Origin: Antedon mediterranea
Taxonomy: Eukaryota; Echinodermata; Crinoidea; Comatulida; Antedonidae
Assembly (NCBI RefSeq): GCF_964355755.1
Contig: NC_092672.1
Location: 7,812,001-7,876,000, forward strand
Direction: 5' to 3'
Length of the DNA: 64,000 nt
Shown: positions 24,471-35,839 of the stretch, one piece after another
Layout of the letters: each line of letters begins with the position of its first letter
How positions within the stretch are numbered: position 1 is the first letter of the stretch
Notes under the pieces: model-generated
Told to the model about the DNA's origin: nothing
The model's input: the letters and a program-made list of their open reading frames with translations, nothing else
Database searches by the model: none
Translations under genes and position numbers: made by a program

Positions 24471-24658
24471 GGCCAGCTCAGACAGCGTCGTTCAACGAGG
24501 CCCGACGACTCGTCTCGTCGAGAGAAAATTAAACATGTTTAAATTTTTCCCGACGACCTAAAACTACGCCCGACGCTATATCGTCGGAATTCAACTAAGA
24601 CAGCACTGACGAATCAAGACGTATCTTCGAGCCTCGTCGTACGACGCTGTCTGAGGCC
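24471..24658. mobile_element. 188-bp MITE, copy in unit 1
   Basis: Inverted ends GGCCAGCTCAGACAGCGTCGT and ACGACGCTGTCTGAGGCC enclose a GACGA-rich non-coding core. The same element is at 40289-40460, so it was present before the segmental duplication. Confidence 0.7.
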
Positions 24659-24870
24659 GTAATGAAACTTCTAGCAAAAATAGTTTCTTTCATCCCTATT
24701 AAGTATTACTTTATATTACATAGCCTATGTAAATACGTGAACGTGATTGGTTGAAACTGCATCACATGACTACCGCTGCGAGGATCGTAAATCGTATATA
24801 TCCTCGAGTTCGATGATATTAACTGTGTAATTTTCGTTTGGCAACACTCGCGTCAAACAAAAGTCATCTA

Positions 24871-24930
24871 CTGGATCTTGAACTCGCGATGGAATTGTCA
24901 ACGCTTCATGCGCTGCGCCACGGAACTTGC
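24871..24930 (-). pseudogene. tRNA-like remnant, minus strand
   Basis: On the minus strand GTGGCGCAGCGCATGAAGCG resembles an A box and GAGTTCAAGATCC a B box. The arms do not pair well. A duplicate lies at 40665-40733, where the spacer is 12 bases longer. Confidence 0.4.
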
Positions 24931-25349
24931 TTGAAGAAATTAATCAACTAAACTATTTAAACTATGCATACATAGCGCCCTCATTTGTGATTAGTCCTCC
25001 CTAGATGTGATGAAAGACCATTTGTGATTGGTTAATACTCACAGTAGTAACCGGTACGCGCGCGACGCACTGAACATCCGGTGATTCGGCTCAAAGGAAG
25101 AAGACGAATTATTATTATTTATTCGGCCTATGATAATAATAATGTAGGCTTATTGATGGAAATTCTTCTGTTATTATTTAAACGACCTAGGCTAGTGAAT
25201 ATTTTATTGCCAAGGAATCATTAATTAGTAATTATCTGTATATTATTCTTCGCAAGGTAAGGTGTTTAGGCAGCTTGTTTACATACAATACAAAAAGGAG
25301 GCCTAGCCTAGCTTCACCCGACCCAGCAGACTTGTTCTTGGCTATGTAA

Positions 25350-25555
25350 TATAACAGATATCGCCTTTTATATCGGTAAAATATAAGATTTAACATCCCC
25401 TCGGGATGATATATTATGTACTCGGGGAATTATATATATCCTTCAGCTGCCGCTTCGGGATATATATATTCCCTCAAACCTAATATCATTCCCTCGGGGA
25501 TGTCAAATCTTATATTTCACCTCTAAGCAGGCAATATCTGTATAATACTGGACCC
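25350..25555. mobile_element. Palindromic MITE, copy in unit 1
   Basis: An imperfect palindrome of about 205 bases with ends ATAACAGATAT and ATATCTGTAT and a CCCTCGGGGAT-type core on both sides. It is the same family as 9149-9302, and the orthologous position is 41166-41366. Confidence 0.65.
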
Positions 25556-25739
25556 ACATTATTTCAGATTTAATGCTATGTTTGCCAAGACATTTCTTTT
25601 AATTTATTCACATTAAGGCTCCCGCAAAGAATCTTCTCTCACAAATATATTTTCAGAACATTGTATGTGGTCAGGAATTAAATAATGACCCTGCTGAAAA
25701 TAGATACAGTGTAAAGTTTCGGTCTCTTAATTTAGAATC

Positions 25740-28700
25740 CAACAATAGTATAACACAAATTAGTCTATTATATATTTTAAGTCTATTATATACAACAATT
25801 TAAAATAACGTAAAAGTTTGTAAATCATCATATCCGGTAGAATTAAGGTGTGGTTTCGGAGAGTGCGCAGAATGTCATTTAGACTGGCGATATAGGTTCT
25901 GAAATCGAAAAACTTTGTTTAGACGCAAAATTAGCCACCGATGTATTGGTAGTGATTCAAAGTACGATAAATACAACAACAAAATCAATAGACATTACAA
26001 CTGCTCTATTGCACCGATTCAAAAGAAGTTATGTTACGGGACCATATCATAATATTATGCGATGTTGATCCAAAAATAAGCTTTATCAGACGCAGTTCCC
26101 GGAAGCGAAATTACATTTAGAGTGAACGAAATATTATATATGGGAAAGATATATATATATATATATTATATATATATATATATTATATATATATTATGGG
26201 AAAGTATTGGAGTTTTTTGTTTGTTTTGTTGTTATTAAACTTGTCATAATTTCCCATCTGGTGAGTTTATATGCCTATCTCGAGAGGTTATACATTTTTT
26301 CTCATGAATATAGGCCTACACATAGTAATCCGTGAAAATAATTATAGATATCGCTTACTTATTTTTAATTCGTAATACTTGAGACCCTTTAGCTTATATT
26401 TTTTAATGTAATAATTTGACTAAAACAAATAATATAGTATTTTGACCATCGGTGTTTAGTGTAGGCGTACTTGCACCTTGTCATACAATGTTTATTGCAA
26501 ATCAAACCGATATTTATAACTCAACAGCAGAGCATCTGAAAATAATGTGAAGTTTTATATCACAAGGACTATTATTTTCTTAAATTCGACAACATTTCCA
26601 ATGTATTACAATGCTTAAACGTATGTACAGGTAGGAATTATGACGTGATTGGATATGCTAGTAAAATATCGATTCATACAACGTTGAACTCTCTATCATT
26701 ACAATACAGTTGCTTTTCTCTAGGCTGGTTGCCAACTGGACGTTTTCACCGGTATTTTCCATTTGGACATTTTCCCCACAACTCCAAGACTGATACTATT
26801 TCTTTTTTTTTATAGATTTAGTCCTTAGTACTGTTTCTTTAAAAATTATTTTCGTAACGCCACTCTCTTTTAAATTGTTTAGGCCTATATTGTTTTTTCT
26901 CAATAAATATTATATTTACAACTTTTACACATTTTACAACCTGGTAATAACTATACAGTAATCTTTGAAATAGCAACAACAAAAAGACAGCATGAACTTT
27001 TTATTCAAATTATACAAATAAGAGGCTTCCTGGATGTATAATAGTTCACCTGTATTCTACAACAATAATCTTCTACCGGAAATAGGCCTACATCACGCAT
27101 CAACGTATCAGTGCATGATAGGCCTGTATTGAAAATGTTATAAATCGATATTGTGTATTATTTTCGGTCGGTTAATTTAGAATAAAACATAATAGTATAA
27201 TGGAAATTTCCAATAATAATCTATTATTCGACATATTTTCTTTACATTCTATGGTCCGATTGGAATCACAGAATTGTGCTTAATACGCCACAGGAGCGCG
27301 GAAACTAGAACTTTTGGTAAGCAATCACCTTATCATTCGGTTTGATTTTACCTTACATAAACTAGTAATTAGCATTTTTTTAAAGCAGTGTAGCAATCAA
27401 TATTAAAAAACTGTTTTTATTTTAGTTTTATTTAGTTAGTAGAACATTCATTTATTAATTGTTTATCTCAGGACATTTATGTTCACATTATTAATAAGGT
27501 AAAAAGATTTTTTTTTATTTTTGTTTTATTGTGATGCATTGTATTGAGGTCTATAAGCTCATGTCTAGAGTATTATAATAATTATCTTGCTAATTCGAAT
27601 TTTATCAATTTAAAATAACGTAAAAGTTTGTAAATCATCACATCCGGTAGAATTAAGGTGTGGTTTCGGAGAGTGCGCAGAATGTCATTTAGACTGGCGA
27701 TATGGGTTCTGAAATCGAAAAACTTTGTTTAGACGCGAGATTAGCCGATGCATTGGTAGTTATTCAAAGTATGTTAAATACAAGGACAAAATCAATAGAC
27801 ATTACAACAGCTCTATTGCACCGATTTAACAAAAGTTATGTTACGGGCTATAGGCCTACCATTATGTATTGAGAGACTGACATAAATGCGAAAATGGAAA
27901 CTCCACTAAGTTGAATGACAAATCCCAAAGCATTTCTGGTATTTATGAGTCCCATGATATTATATAATACTGTAAATCAAAACAGTCCATGAAAGTGTTT
28001 GTTTGTACCATGGAACTATAATTATAGTTCCATGTTTGTACTAAATGACAGAAATTGAGTCTGTATTTCATATAAAAGTTATTCACTTCTGTAACAAAAA
28101 AATAATATTTATTCACATATAAAAAGAGAAAAGAAACGTTTAATTATAACTCAAAAACCATTGTCTGACAGACAATTTAAGTATTTTTTGCTTTAAATTA
28201 CATTTTTCAGGTAAAATAACTATTATGTGACAATAAAATGACACATTCAAAAACAAATTTGAAATAAAAAATATTTTTCAGAGGGACAATATTATCTTTA
28301 AAACTGTTACGTCAGCAAGCAAGCAGCGTTTTTTGTAAGAAATATTTCTTGTTTAAAGTAACTTGAAATAATTTGACTAAAACAAATAATATAGAATTTT
28401 GACCATCGGTGTTTAGTGTAGGCGTACTTGCACCTTGTCATACAATGTTTATTGCAAATCAACGATATTTATAACTCAACAGCAGAACATCTGAAATAAT
28501 ATGACGTCTTATATCACAAGGACTGTTATTTTTTTTTCGACAACATTTTCAATGTATTATAATTATGCTTAAACGTATGTACAGGTAAGAACTAGGACGT
28601 GATTGGATATGCTAGTAAAATATCTATTCATAAATCGTTGAACTCTCTATTATTATAATACAGTTGCTTTTCTCTAGGCTGGTTGCCCACTGGACATTTT

Positions 28701-31300
28701 CACCGGTATTTTCCACCTGGACATTTTCCCCACAACTCCAAGACTGATACTATTTAATATTTTTTTTATAGATTTAGTTCAGAGTACTGTTTCTTAAAAA
28801 AAACTCTTCATCTTATTTTCATAACGCCACTCTCTTAAATTGTTTAGGCCTATATTGTTTTTTCTCAATAAACTATACTATATTTTCAACTTTTACACAT
28901 TTTACAACCTGGTAATAACTATAGAGTAATCTTTGAAATAGCAGCAACAAAAAAACAGCATGAACTTGTTTAACCTTAGTTCACGTGGATTCTACAACAA
29001 TAATCTTCTACCGGAAACAGGCCTACATCACGCATCAACGTATGATCAGAGCATGATAGGCCTGTATAGAAAATGTTATAAATCGATATTGTGTATTTTC
29101 GGTCTGCTAATTTAGCATAAAACATAATAGTATAATGGAAAATTTGAATAATAATCTATTATTCGACATATGTTCTTTACATTCTATGGTCCGATTGGAA
29201 TCACAGAATTGCGCTTAATACGCCACAGGAGCGCGAGAACTCAACAGGAACTGGAACTTTTGGTAAGCAATCACCTTATCATTCGGTTTGATTTTACCTT
29301 ACATAAACTAGTAATTAGCATTTTTTTAAACAGTGTAGCAATCAAGATTAAAAAACTGTTTTTATGTTTTTATTTTAGTTTTATTTAGTTAGTAGAACAT
29401 TCATTTATTAATTGTTTATCTATCAGGACATTTAAGTTCACAATATTAATAAGGTAACAAGATTTTTTTAAATGTTTAGTTTTATTGTGATGCATTGTAT
29501 TTAGGTCTAATTAAACTCAGGTCTACGGTATTATAATAATTATCTTGCTAATTCGAATTTTATCAATTTAAAATAACGTAAAAGTTTGTAAATCAACACA
29601 TCCGGTAGAATTAAGGTGTGGTTTCGGAGAGTACGCAGAATGTCATTTAGACTGGCGATATAGGTTCTGAAATCTAAAAACTTTGTTTAGACGCGAGATT
29701 AGCCGATGCATTGGTAGTGATTCAAAGTACGATAAATACAACGACAAAATCAATAGACATTACAACTGCTCTAATGCACCGATTTAACAAAAGTTATGTT
29801 ACGGGCTATAGGCATCCATTATATTTATGTATTGAGAGACTGACATAAATGCGAAAATGGAAACTCCACTATAATTTATAGGTCCCAGCTGGGAAAAGAG
29901 TCTAACGGTTGAATGACAAATCCCAAAGCCTTTCTGGTATTTATGAGTCCCATGATATTATATAATACTGTAAATCAAAACAGTCCATGAAAGTTTTTGT
30001 TTGTACCATGGAACTATAATTATAGTTCCATGTTTGTACTAAAATGACAGAAATTGAGTCTCTATTTCATATCAAAGTTATTCACTTCTGTAACAAAAAA
30101 ATAATATTTATTCACATAAAAAAAGAGAAAAGAAACGTTTAATTATAACTCAAAAACCATTGTCTGACAGACAATTTAAGTATTTTTTGCTTTAAATTAC
30201 ATTTTTTCAGGTAAAATAAATATTATGTGACAATAAAATGACACATTCAAAAACAAATTTGAAATAAAAAATATTTTTCAGAGGGACAATATATCTTTAA
30301 AACTGTTACGTCAGTAAGCAAGCAGCGTTTTTTGTAAGAAATATTAACTTGAAATAATTTGACTAAAACAAATAATATATAATTTTAAAAAAACTGTTTT
30401 TGTTTTAGTTTTATTTAGTTAGTAGAACATTCATTTATTAATTGTTTATCTATCAGGACATTTAAGTTCACAATATTAATAAGGTAACAAGATTTTTTTT
30501 TTTTTTTTATTGTGATGCATTGTATTTAGGTCTATAAGCTCATGTCTAGAGTATTATAATAATTATCTTGCTAATTCGAATTATATCAATTTAAAATAAC
30601 GTAAAAGTTTGTAAATCATCATATCCGGTAGAATTAAGGTGTGGTTTCTGAGAGTGCGCAAAATGGCATTTAGACTGGCGATATAGGTTCTGAAATCGAA
30701 AAACTTTGTTTAGACGCGAGATTACCCGCTGCATTGGTAGTTATTCAAAATATGATAAATACAACGACAAAATCAATAGACATTACAACTGCTCTATTGC
30801 ACCGATTCAACAGAAGTTTTGTTACGGGCTATAGGCCTACAGTACCATAATCATATATTAATTCACACGGGCATTATGCGATGTTGATCCAAAAATAAGC
30901 TTTAACAGACGCAGTTTCCTGAAGCGAAATTACATTTAGAGTGAACGAAATATTATATATGGAAAAGATATAAATATATTTTTTTTTTTGTTTTTTTTTT
31001 TGCTTTGTTGTTATTCAACTTGGCATAATTTCCCATCTGGTGAGTTTATATGTCTATCTCGAGAGGTTATACATTTTTCTCATAGGCCTACACATAGTAA
31101 ACCGTGAAAATATAGAAATCGCTTTCTTATTTTTAATTCGTAATACTAGAGATTATATTTTTTACTATAGCCTAACTTGAAATAATTTGACTAAAGCAAA
31201 TAATATAGAATTTTGACCATCAGTGTTTAGTGTAGGCGTACTTGCACCTTGTCAACATTATAACAATGTTTATTGCAAATCAGCGATATTTATCATTAAA
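25740..31300 (+). repeat. Tandem array of ~2-kb units between genes B and C
   Basis: A landmark with GACCATCGGTGTTTAG occurs at 26443 and 28401, and as a CATCAG variant at 31214. The unknown-protein segment occurs at about 25832, 27640, 29600 and 30627. The main period is 1958 bases; later units are truncated. Exon-like leaders with a GTAAGC donor end at 27316 and 29262. The unit also occurs upstream of gene B (5950-6868). I recognise no domain, so this is either an amplified promoter/leader region or a tandem pseudogene family. Confidence 0.65.
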
Positions 31301-31325
31301 ATGTTTTAATCTCTGCCGACTGATT

Positions 31326-31372
31326 GACAGACTTCAACGTGCGTGAGATGAACATGCACGTTGAAGTCTGTC
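31326..31372. repeat. Perfect 17-bp inverted repeat
   Basis: GACAGACTTCAACGTGC and its exact reverse complement are separated by 13 bases. It directly adjoins the outer inverted arm at 31373. GCACGTTGAA also appears next to the end of the second foldback (34628). Confidence 0.7.
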
Positions 31373-32035
31373 CCGCCCGCGAATTTTTTTTTACTCGTCA
31401 TATAAGGCCGATTCAGCAGAAGTCAATAGAGGGCGCGCTGCATCGCTCATGAATATTTATTAGAAAGTGCTACTCGATCGCATGTATTAACACTTTCGCG
31501 CTAGCTATCTGCTATCTGTCGATACGCGATACGATGATACAATCGCCTTCCACTTGCTTCCACCATCTCCCTCTCTAGCCGATGGATATCACAGCTTGTG
31601 ATGTCCATAACTGTAGCGATATTGATGATGATTATTTATAAAAGAAAAAAAAACACCTGGAAATATAACTACTAGGCCTATGCCACAACCATGGTGGGAC
31701 TGAGGCATATTGCACCCATTTAAAGAAATACTGCATCCGCAGGCGACAGTCATCATGGACCGAAAATACTCAGAGAAGGCGCGATTACAATACATCGGAA
31801 ACGCAGTTTCAAACTGTTATTGTTAAATGGATTAGTTGAAGACAGTGTTGTTGTGCCAAAGAAGAAATGTCCAAATGCTTAAATAAAATGTACAGATTGG
31901 TATGATCATGGTGGTATGATGTAGGCCTAGGCCTACTGTAAAAGGGTAAAAATCAATGTTAAAACCTCCTTGGTAAAAGCGCGAAACCCTTTGGGTGTTA
32001 TTACAGTATCATCATAAATATTATTTTATTATACC

Positions 32036-33319
32036 ACCATATACAGTGGCGTATCCAGTAGGGGAGCCGGGGGGCCCGGGCCCCCCCCCCCCCCCCCCCC
32101 CCTGATTTCGTTTCCGTCGGCACATCATCGCGGCCGTCGGCAAACAAAGGTGCCGGGGAAAAAAATAAACTATTTATTCTGACAATAATTGAACTGTAAA
32201 CATAATTCTTTTGAGTGTTTGTTTATTTACATATCATATCATCATTGATCCCTTCAGATCAACTATTTTTTATTTTCATTACATCTAACGAAACACGTTA
32301 AAAATGTGTAGCACGTACGTACGGCCGTACGCGGTAGATTGTTTACTCAAAAGTCTTTGACCTTACCCTAAAACCTTGTTTTTGCATGCAGTTGAGCCTC
32401 TCATGACCTGAGATTTGTATGTCTTCCTACGCTAAGAGATTATATAGTTCCACATGCCATGTGCTTTTTTGTCTAAGATATATTTATTATAAGTGCCAAA
32501 AACCCGGTTTTATGAGGCCTTTATTATTCAAAATTTTTAAAGAAAAAGCACATATACCATAAAAAATATCCATGTATTTCATTTTTGGAACAGATTATTC
32601 CGTGAGACTCAACCAGGGAGTTGAAAATAACAACTCCCTGGCTCAACTACAAAACCACCATTTTGTGATATGATGTCATCGTAAGCCAATCAAAGCTGAG
32701 CTTTCTCGCGATTGGCATTGCTCACGGTTGAATGATTTAGGATTCTAGCTGATTTGATTGGTGGATGCGAATCACCCGCAGCGGAATGTTTTCTCTCGCG
32801 CGTGTACCATGAATCTCTCGGATCGTTACTACACAAAGTTAGAGCAATGAATTTGTCCGAATTCCGTTAAGTAAACAACTTTATATATTTTATAAGCATT
32901 TAATAACATGTTTTATTGATATTTCCAATGGTGATATATAAAATAAATTACTAAAAAACGTAATTATTTTAACCAAAAATAGAATTGTCGACTGAGGCCG
33001 CAAATTGTTTTACTTCTTTCGTGGCTAAAAACGATCATTTTCGGCGATGTTTTAGACCCTATATTTCGAAAACTACAAGTCAGATTTTCCTAACTCTTTC
33101 TTTATTGTAATATGAATACAACATACTAACAGATAATGTTGGTTTGGTTTTAATTTTGCATCGTTATCCCATATAAGACAATATGACTATGTAATCCTAG
33201 AACATATATATTGATCAGAGACGTCGTGTATGTAAAGATAATGACACCAATTTTGTCGGCAAATTGGCAATTCCCGGCCCCCCCAACTTCAAAATCCTGG
33301 ATACGCCACTGACCATATA
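32036..33319. mobile_element. Non-autonomous hAT-like transposon with 8-bp target duplication
   Basis: The ends are CAGTGGCGTATCCAG at 32044 and CTGGATACGCCACTG ending at 33311. ACCATATA flanks both sides (32036-32043 and 33312-33319), the 8-bp duplication typical of hAT elements. G- and C-rich runs, including a pure C run at about 32081-32101, lie next to the left end. An 11-bp-stem hairpin (CCAGGGAGTTG...) lies near 32613. No hAT transposase frame is present. Confidence 0.85.
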
Positions 33320-33360
33320 CCTATTACAGTATTAATTAAATGTAATTATTGCACGAATTT

Positions 33361-33440
33361 TCATTTCATTTATTTATTTGACCAACAAATATACAATACA
33401 ATTGCTGTAACTACAAGTCAGCAGTCCCATATGATCTTAA
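33361..33440 (-). mobile_element. LINE 3' tail fragment, minus strand
   Basis: CATTTCATTTATTTATTTGACCAACA at the left and GTAACTACAAGTCAGCAGTCCC at the right form the reverse complement of the 3' end at 53440-53576. Only the tail is present. Confidence 0.65.
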
Positions 33441-33710
33441 CAAAAATAAATAAATAATTGCTTTCATTGTAGGCCTATATCAGTAGTCAAGAAGAACATT
33501 ACAGTAGCACTGTAGTAGGTAGCTGATATGACAGCGAGTTGGGAAAGCAATTCCCTGCTCTGCTTGCGTGACCGCTGGCGCTGACTGTCTTAGCGTGCAG
33601 CAGCAGCAGCCTGGCTGGCTGTAATTTAAATATTCATGAGCGATAGAGCGCGCCCTCTATTGACTTCTGCTAAATCGGCCTTATATGACGAGTAAAAAAA
33701 ATTTCGCGTC

Positions 33711-34628
33711 CCGCCCGCGATTTTTTTTTTCGTACATAAGTTGGGGACCCCTCATGAAACGTCACAAAATAAACATGAATAATTCATCAGTTACTTTTTT
33801 TGTTCCGTGTGTACCCAAGCGTATAGCAACAAGTGATTACAACTGCGATACGATTCTTTCTAGGCCTAGGATTCTAGGTCAATTCATGATATTGCCTTCG
33901 CGCACTCTTCTTCACACACACACCAACCTATGCAAAATGTGTCGAGGCTAATCGACAGCTAGGCAAGACATTCAACTAAGTAGGTAATTAGACATAGCCC
34001 ATAGAAAGCTTAGACCACAAGAAGAATGTGTATAATTTGTGTACTGTAATTTTTTAATTCTGCTATTTTATTATCAAACAATATTATGCATGTACTCAAA
34101 GGAACTTTAAAAATGCGCGTAATTATGAACACATGAGATGGAAAGATTAGAACCACAAGAATAAAAAATGTATTTTTGTGTAATGTAATTGTTTAATTTT
34201 GCTGACTTATTACTCGGACTGTCATACCTAACCGTAACACACACGTCACACCCACACAGACTACTAGAATAGACATGGGCTTTAGAGACTAATAATTAGG
34301 CCTAATAGTAATAATAGAAACTATAATTTTAACACGTAATTCTTTAGTAATACATTATATTAAAAACACTATCATAAACTAAAGGCTGATTATTTCGACA
34401 ATCCACACAAAACGCCGCTATTCTTTTATGAAATCGCACGCCGCAACCACAGCGGAGATAGGCCTAGAATCGTATCGCAGTTGTGTCGTGTAATCACTTC
34501 TTGTTGCTATACGCTTGGGTGCACACGGAACAAGAAAATTTAACTGATGAATTATTCATGTTTATTTTGTGACGTTTCATTAAGGGGTCCCCAACTTATG
34601 TAAGAAAAAAAAATCGCCTCCCGCCCAT
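33711..34628. mobile_element. Foldback element with ~155-bp inverted arms
   Basis: The left arm 33711-33868 and right arm 34461-34628 are reverse complements. They share ACATAAGTTGGGGACCCCTC and CGTATAGCAACAAG with small differences. The same end sequence, CATGTTTATTTTGTGACGTTTCAT, also occurs at 7822-7845 and 35018-35041, so the family is multi-copy here. The left arm overlaps the right end of the 31373-33720 element. Confidence 0.7.
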
Positions 34629-35839
34629 GCACGTTGAAACACAGCACAAAGTCCCATATCCAGTATTGCTTTCATTTTGTAGCTTACAGATATTTAAAAG
34701 TAAAGGAATACTCCGTGTATAACAAAATCAATGGCCGTAAATAGTTCCGAATTGTATTGTTGACAATTTGTTTGTTTTTTTTATAAATAATTTGTCATTG
34801 GCAAGGAAGCGATTTTTTTTCGTACAGAAGTTGGGGCCAATTATGTGAAAGATAGCCGAACTACTTCTTAAATATATCTAAACCAAACCCTCTAAATAAT
34901 CTCTCTCATGTAAAGTCCATAGTCCAATACACTCGACTACACAGACGGCTCGACAGAAAGCGTCTGTATTAGCTCATTTCTTACGTCACACTTTATGGAT
35001 ATGGTAAATGAATATTCATGTTTATTTTGTGACGTTTCATGAGAGGTGGTTCCCAACTTATGTACGAAAAGAAATATCGTGGCCGGGAAGAGTACGCTTT
35101 TATTATACTTAATCATGCCATGCGAATTATTATTAAGACAGACAAACCGTGCGGAAGAAGGGTTACTGGTAGACCACAATTTAATTACAAAAGTAGCAAA
35201 TAGGTAACAAATCTCCCATACACAAAAAAAAATGTAAAATATCAAAACCAGTTAAATAAAAATAAAATGTAAATGAATAAACTTACAAATTCGTGTTTCC
35301 GCAGCAATGTGTTTTTAATTAGATTTTTTATTTTATCTCTATGTATCAAATAATTAATACACCACGAAAAACAAGCAACATAATATACGGTAGTTTGGCA
35401 TTTTATACTTTCGTTATGTGTTTGCGCGCATCATCTAATTCACACAGCACAGTTTTTCTTTAGCGTCTTTTATATTCGTAAAGTCTAAACAGTCAAAAGT
35501 AAAGTTAAGTCTAAAGTTCCACATCCACTGTACTATTGCTTTAATGTTTTAGCCTACATATATTTTAAAGTGAATGGATAGTGTATAACAAATCAATGGC
35601 CGTAAATACATTAACTCCGAATTTTATTCGTGATACAATTTGTTTTGATTTTAATAATTTGTCAAAGTACTTTTATCAGAGTGCGCTTTTATTATACTTA
35701 CCCATGCAAAGTATTTAACCACATATTAAGACAGAAAAAGACCGTGCGCAGTACGGGTTACTGCTAGTACATTTTAATTAATAATGAATTGTATAATTAT
35801 TTATAGGTTTTAGCTGGTATTGAAATATTGCATTTGAAG

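Larger units (their letters stand above)
7790..25766. repeat. Segmental duplication unit 1 (carries gene B)
   Basis: Homologous to 34981-41569 from TTACGTCACACTTTAT at the left to CAACAATAGTA at the right. Colinear landmarks are the first exon, the TIR exons, the linker, coiled-coil and Death exons, and three downstream elements. Unit 1 has an extra block at about 10785-22240 that is absent from unit 2. Identity is very high in exons and high in introns, so the duplication is recent or the two copies are allelic. Confidence 0.85.
31373..33720. mobile_element. 2.35-kb element with ~90-bp inverted ends
   Basis: The left arm 31373-31462 and right arm 33626-33720 are reverse complements; shared blocks include ACTCGTCATATAAGGCCGAT and AGTCAATAGAGGGCGCGC. 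The interior holds a separate hAT element (32044-33311) and a minus-strand LINE tail. No transposase frame is visible. Confidence 0.7.

Noticed and set aside
31589-31795. 68-codon minus-strand frame with Cys residues
   Set aside because: No domain, no splice partner, and it sits inside a transposon with inverted ends.
32075-32105. Long C run as a regulatory or G-quadruplex site
   Set aside because: It belongs to the G/C-rich end of the hAT element; homopolymer length may also be unreliable.
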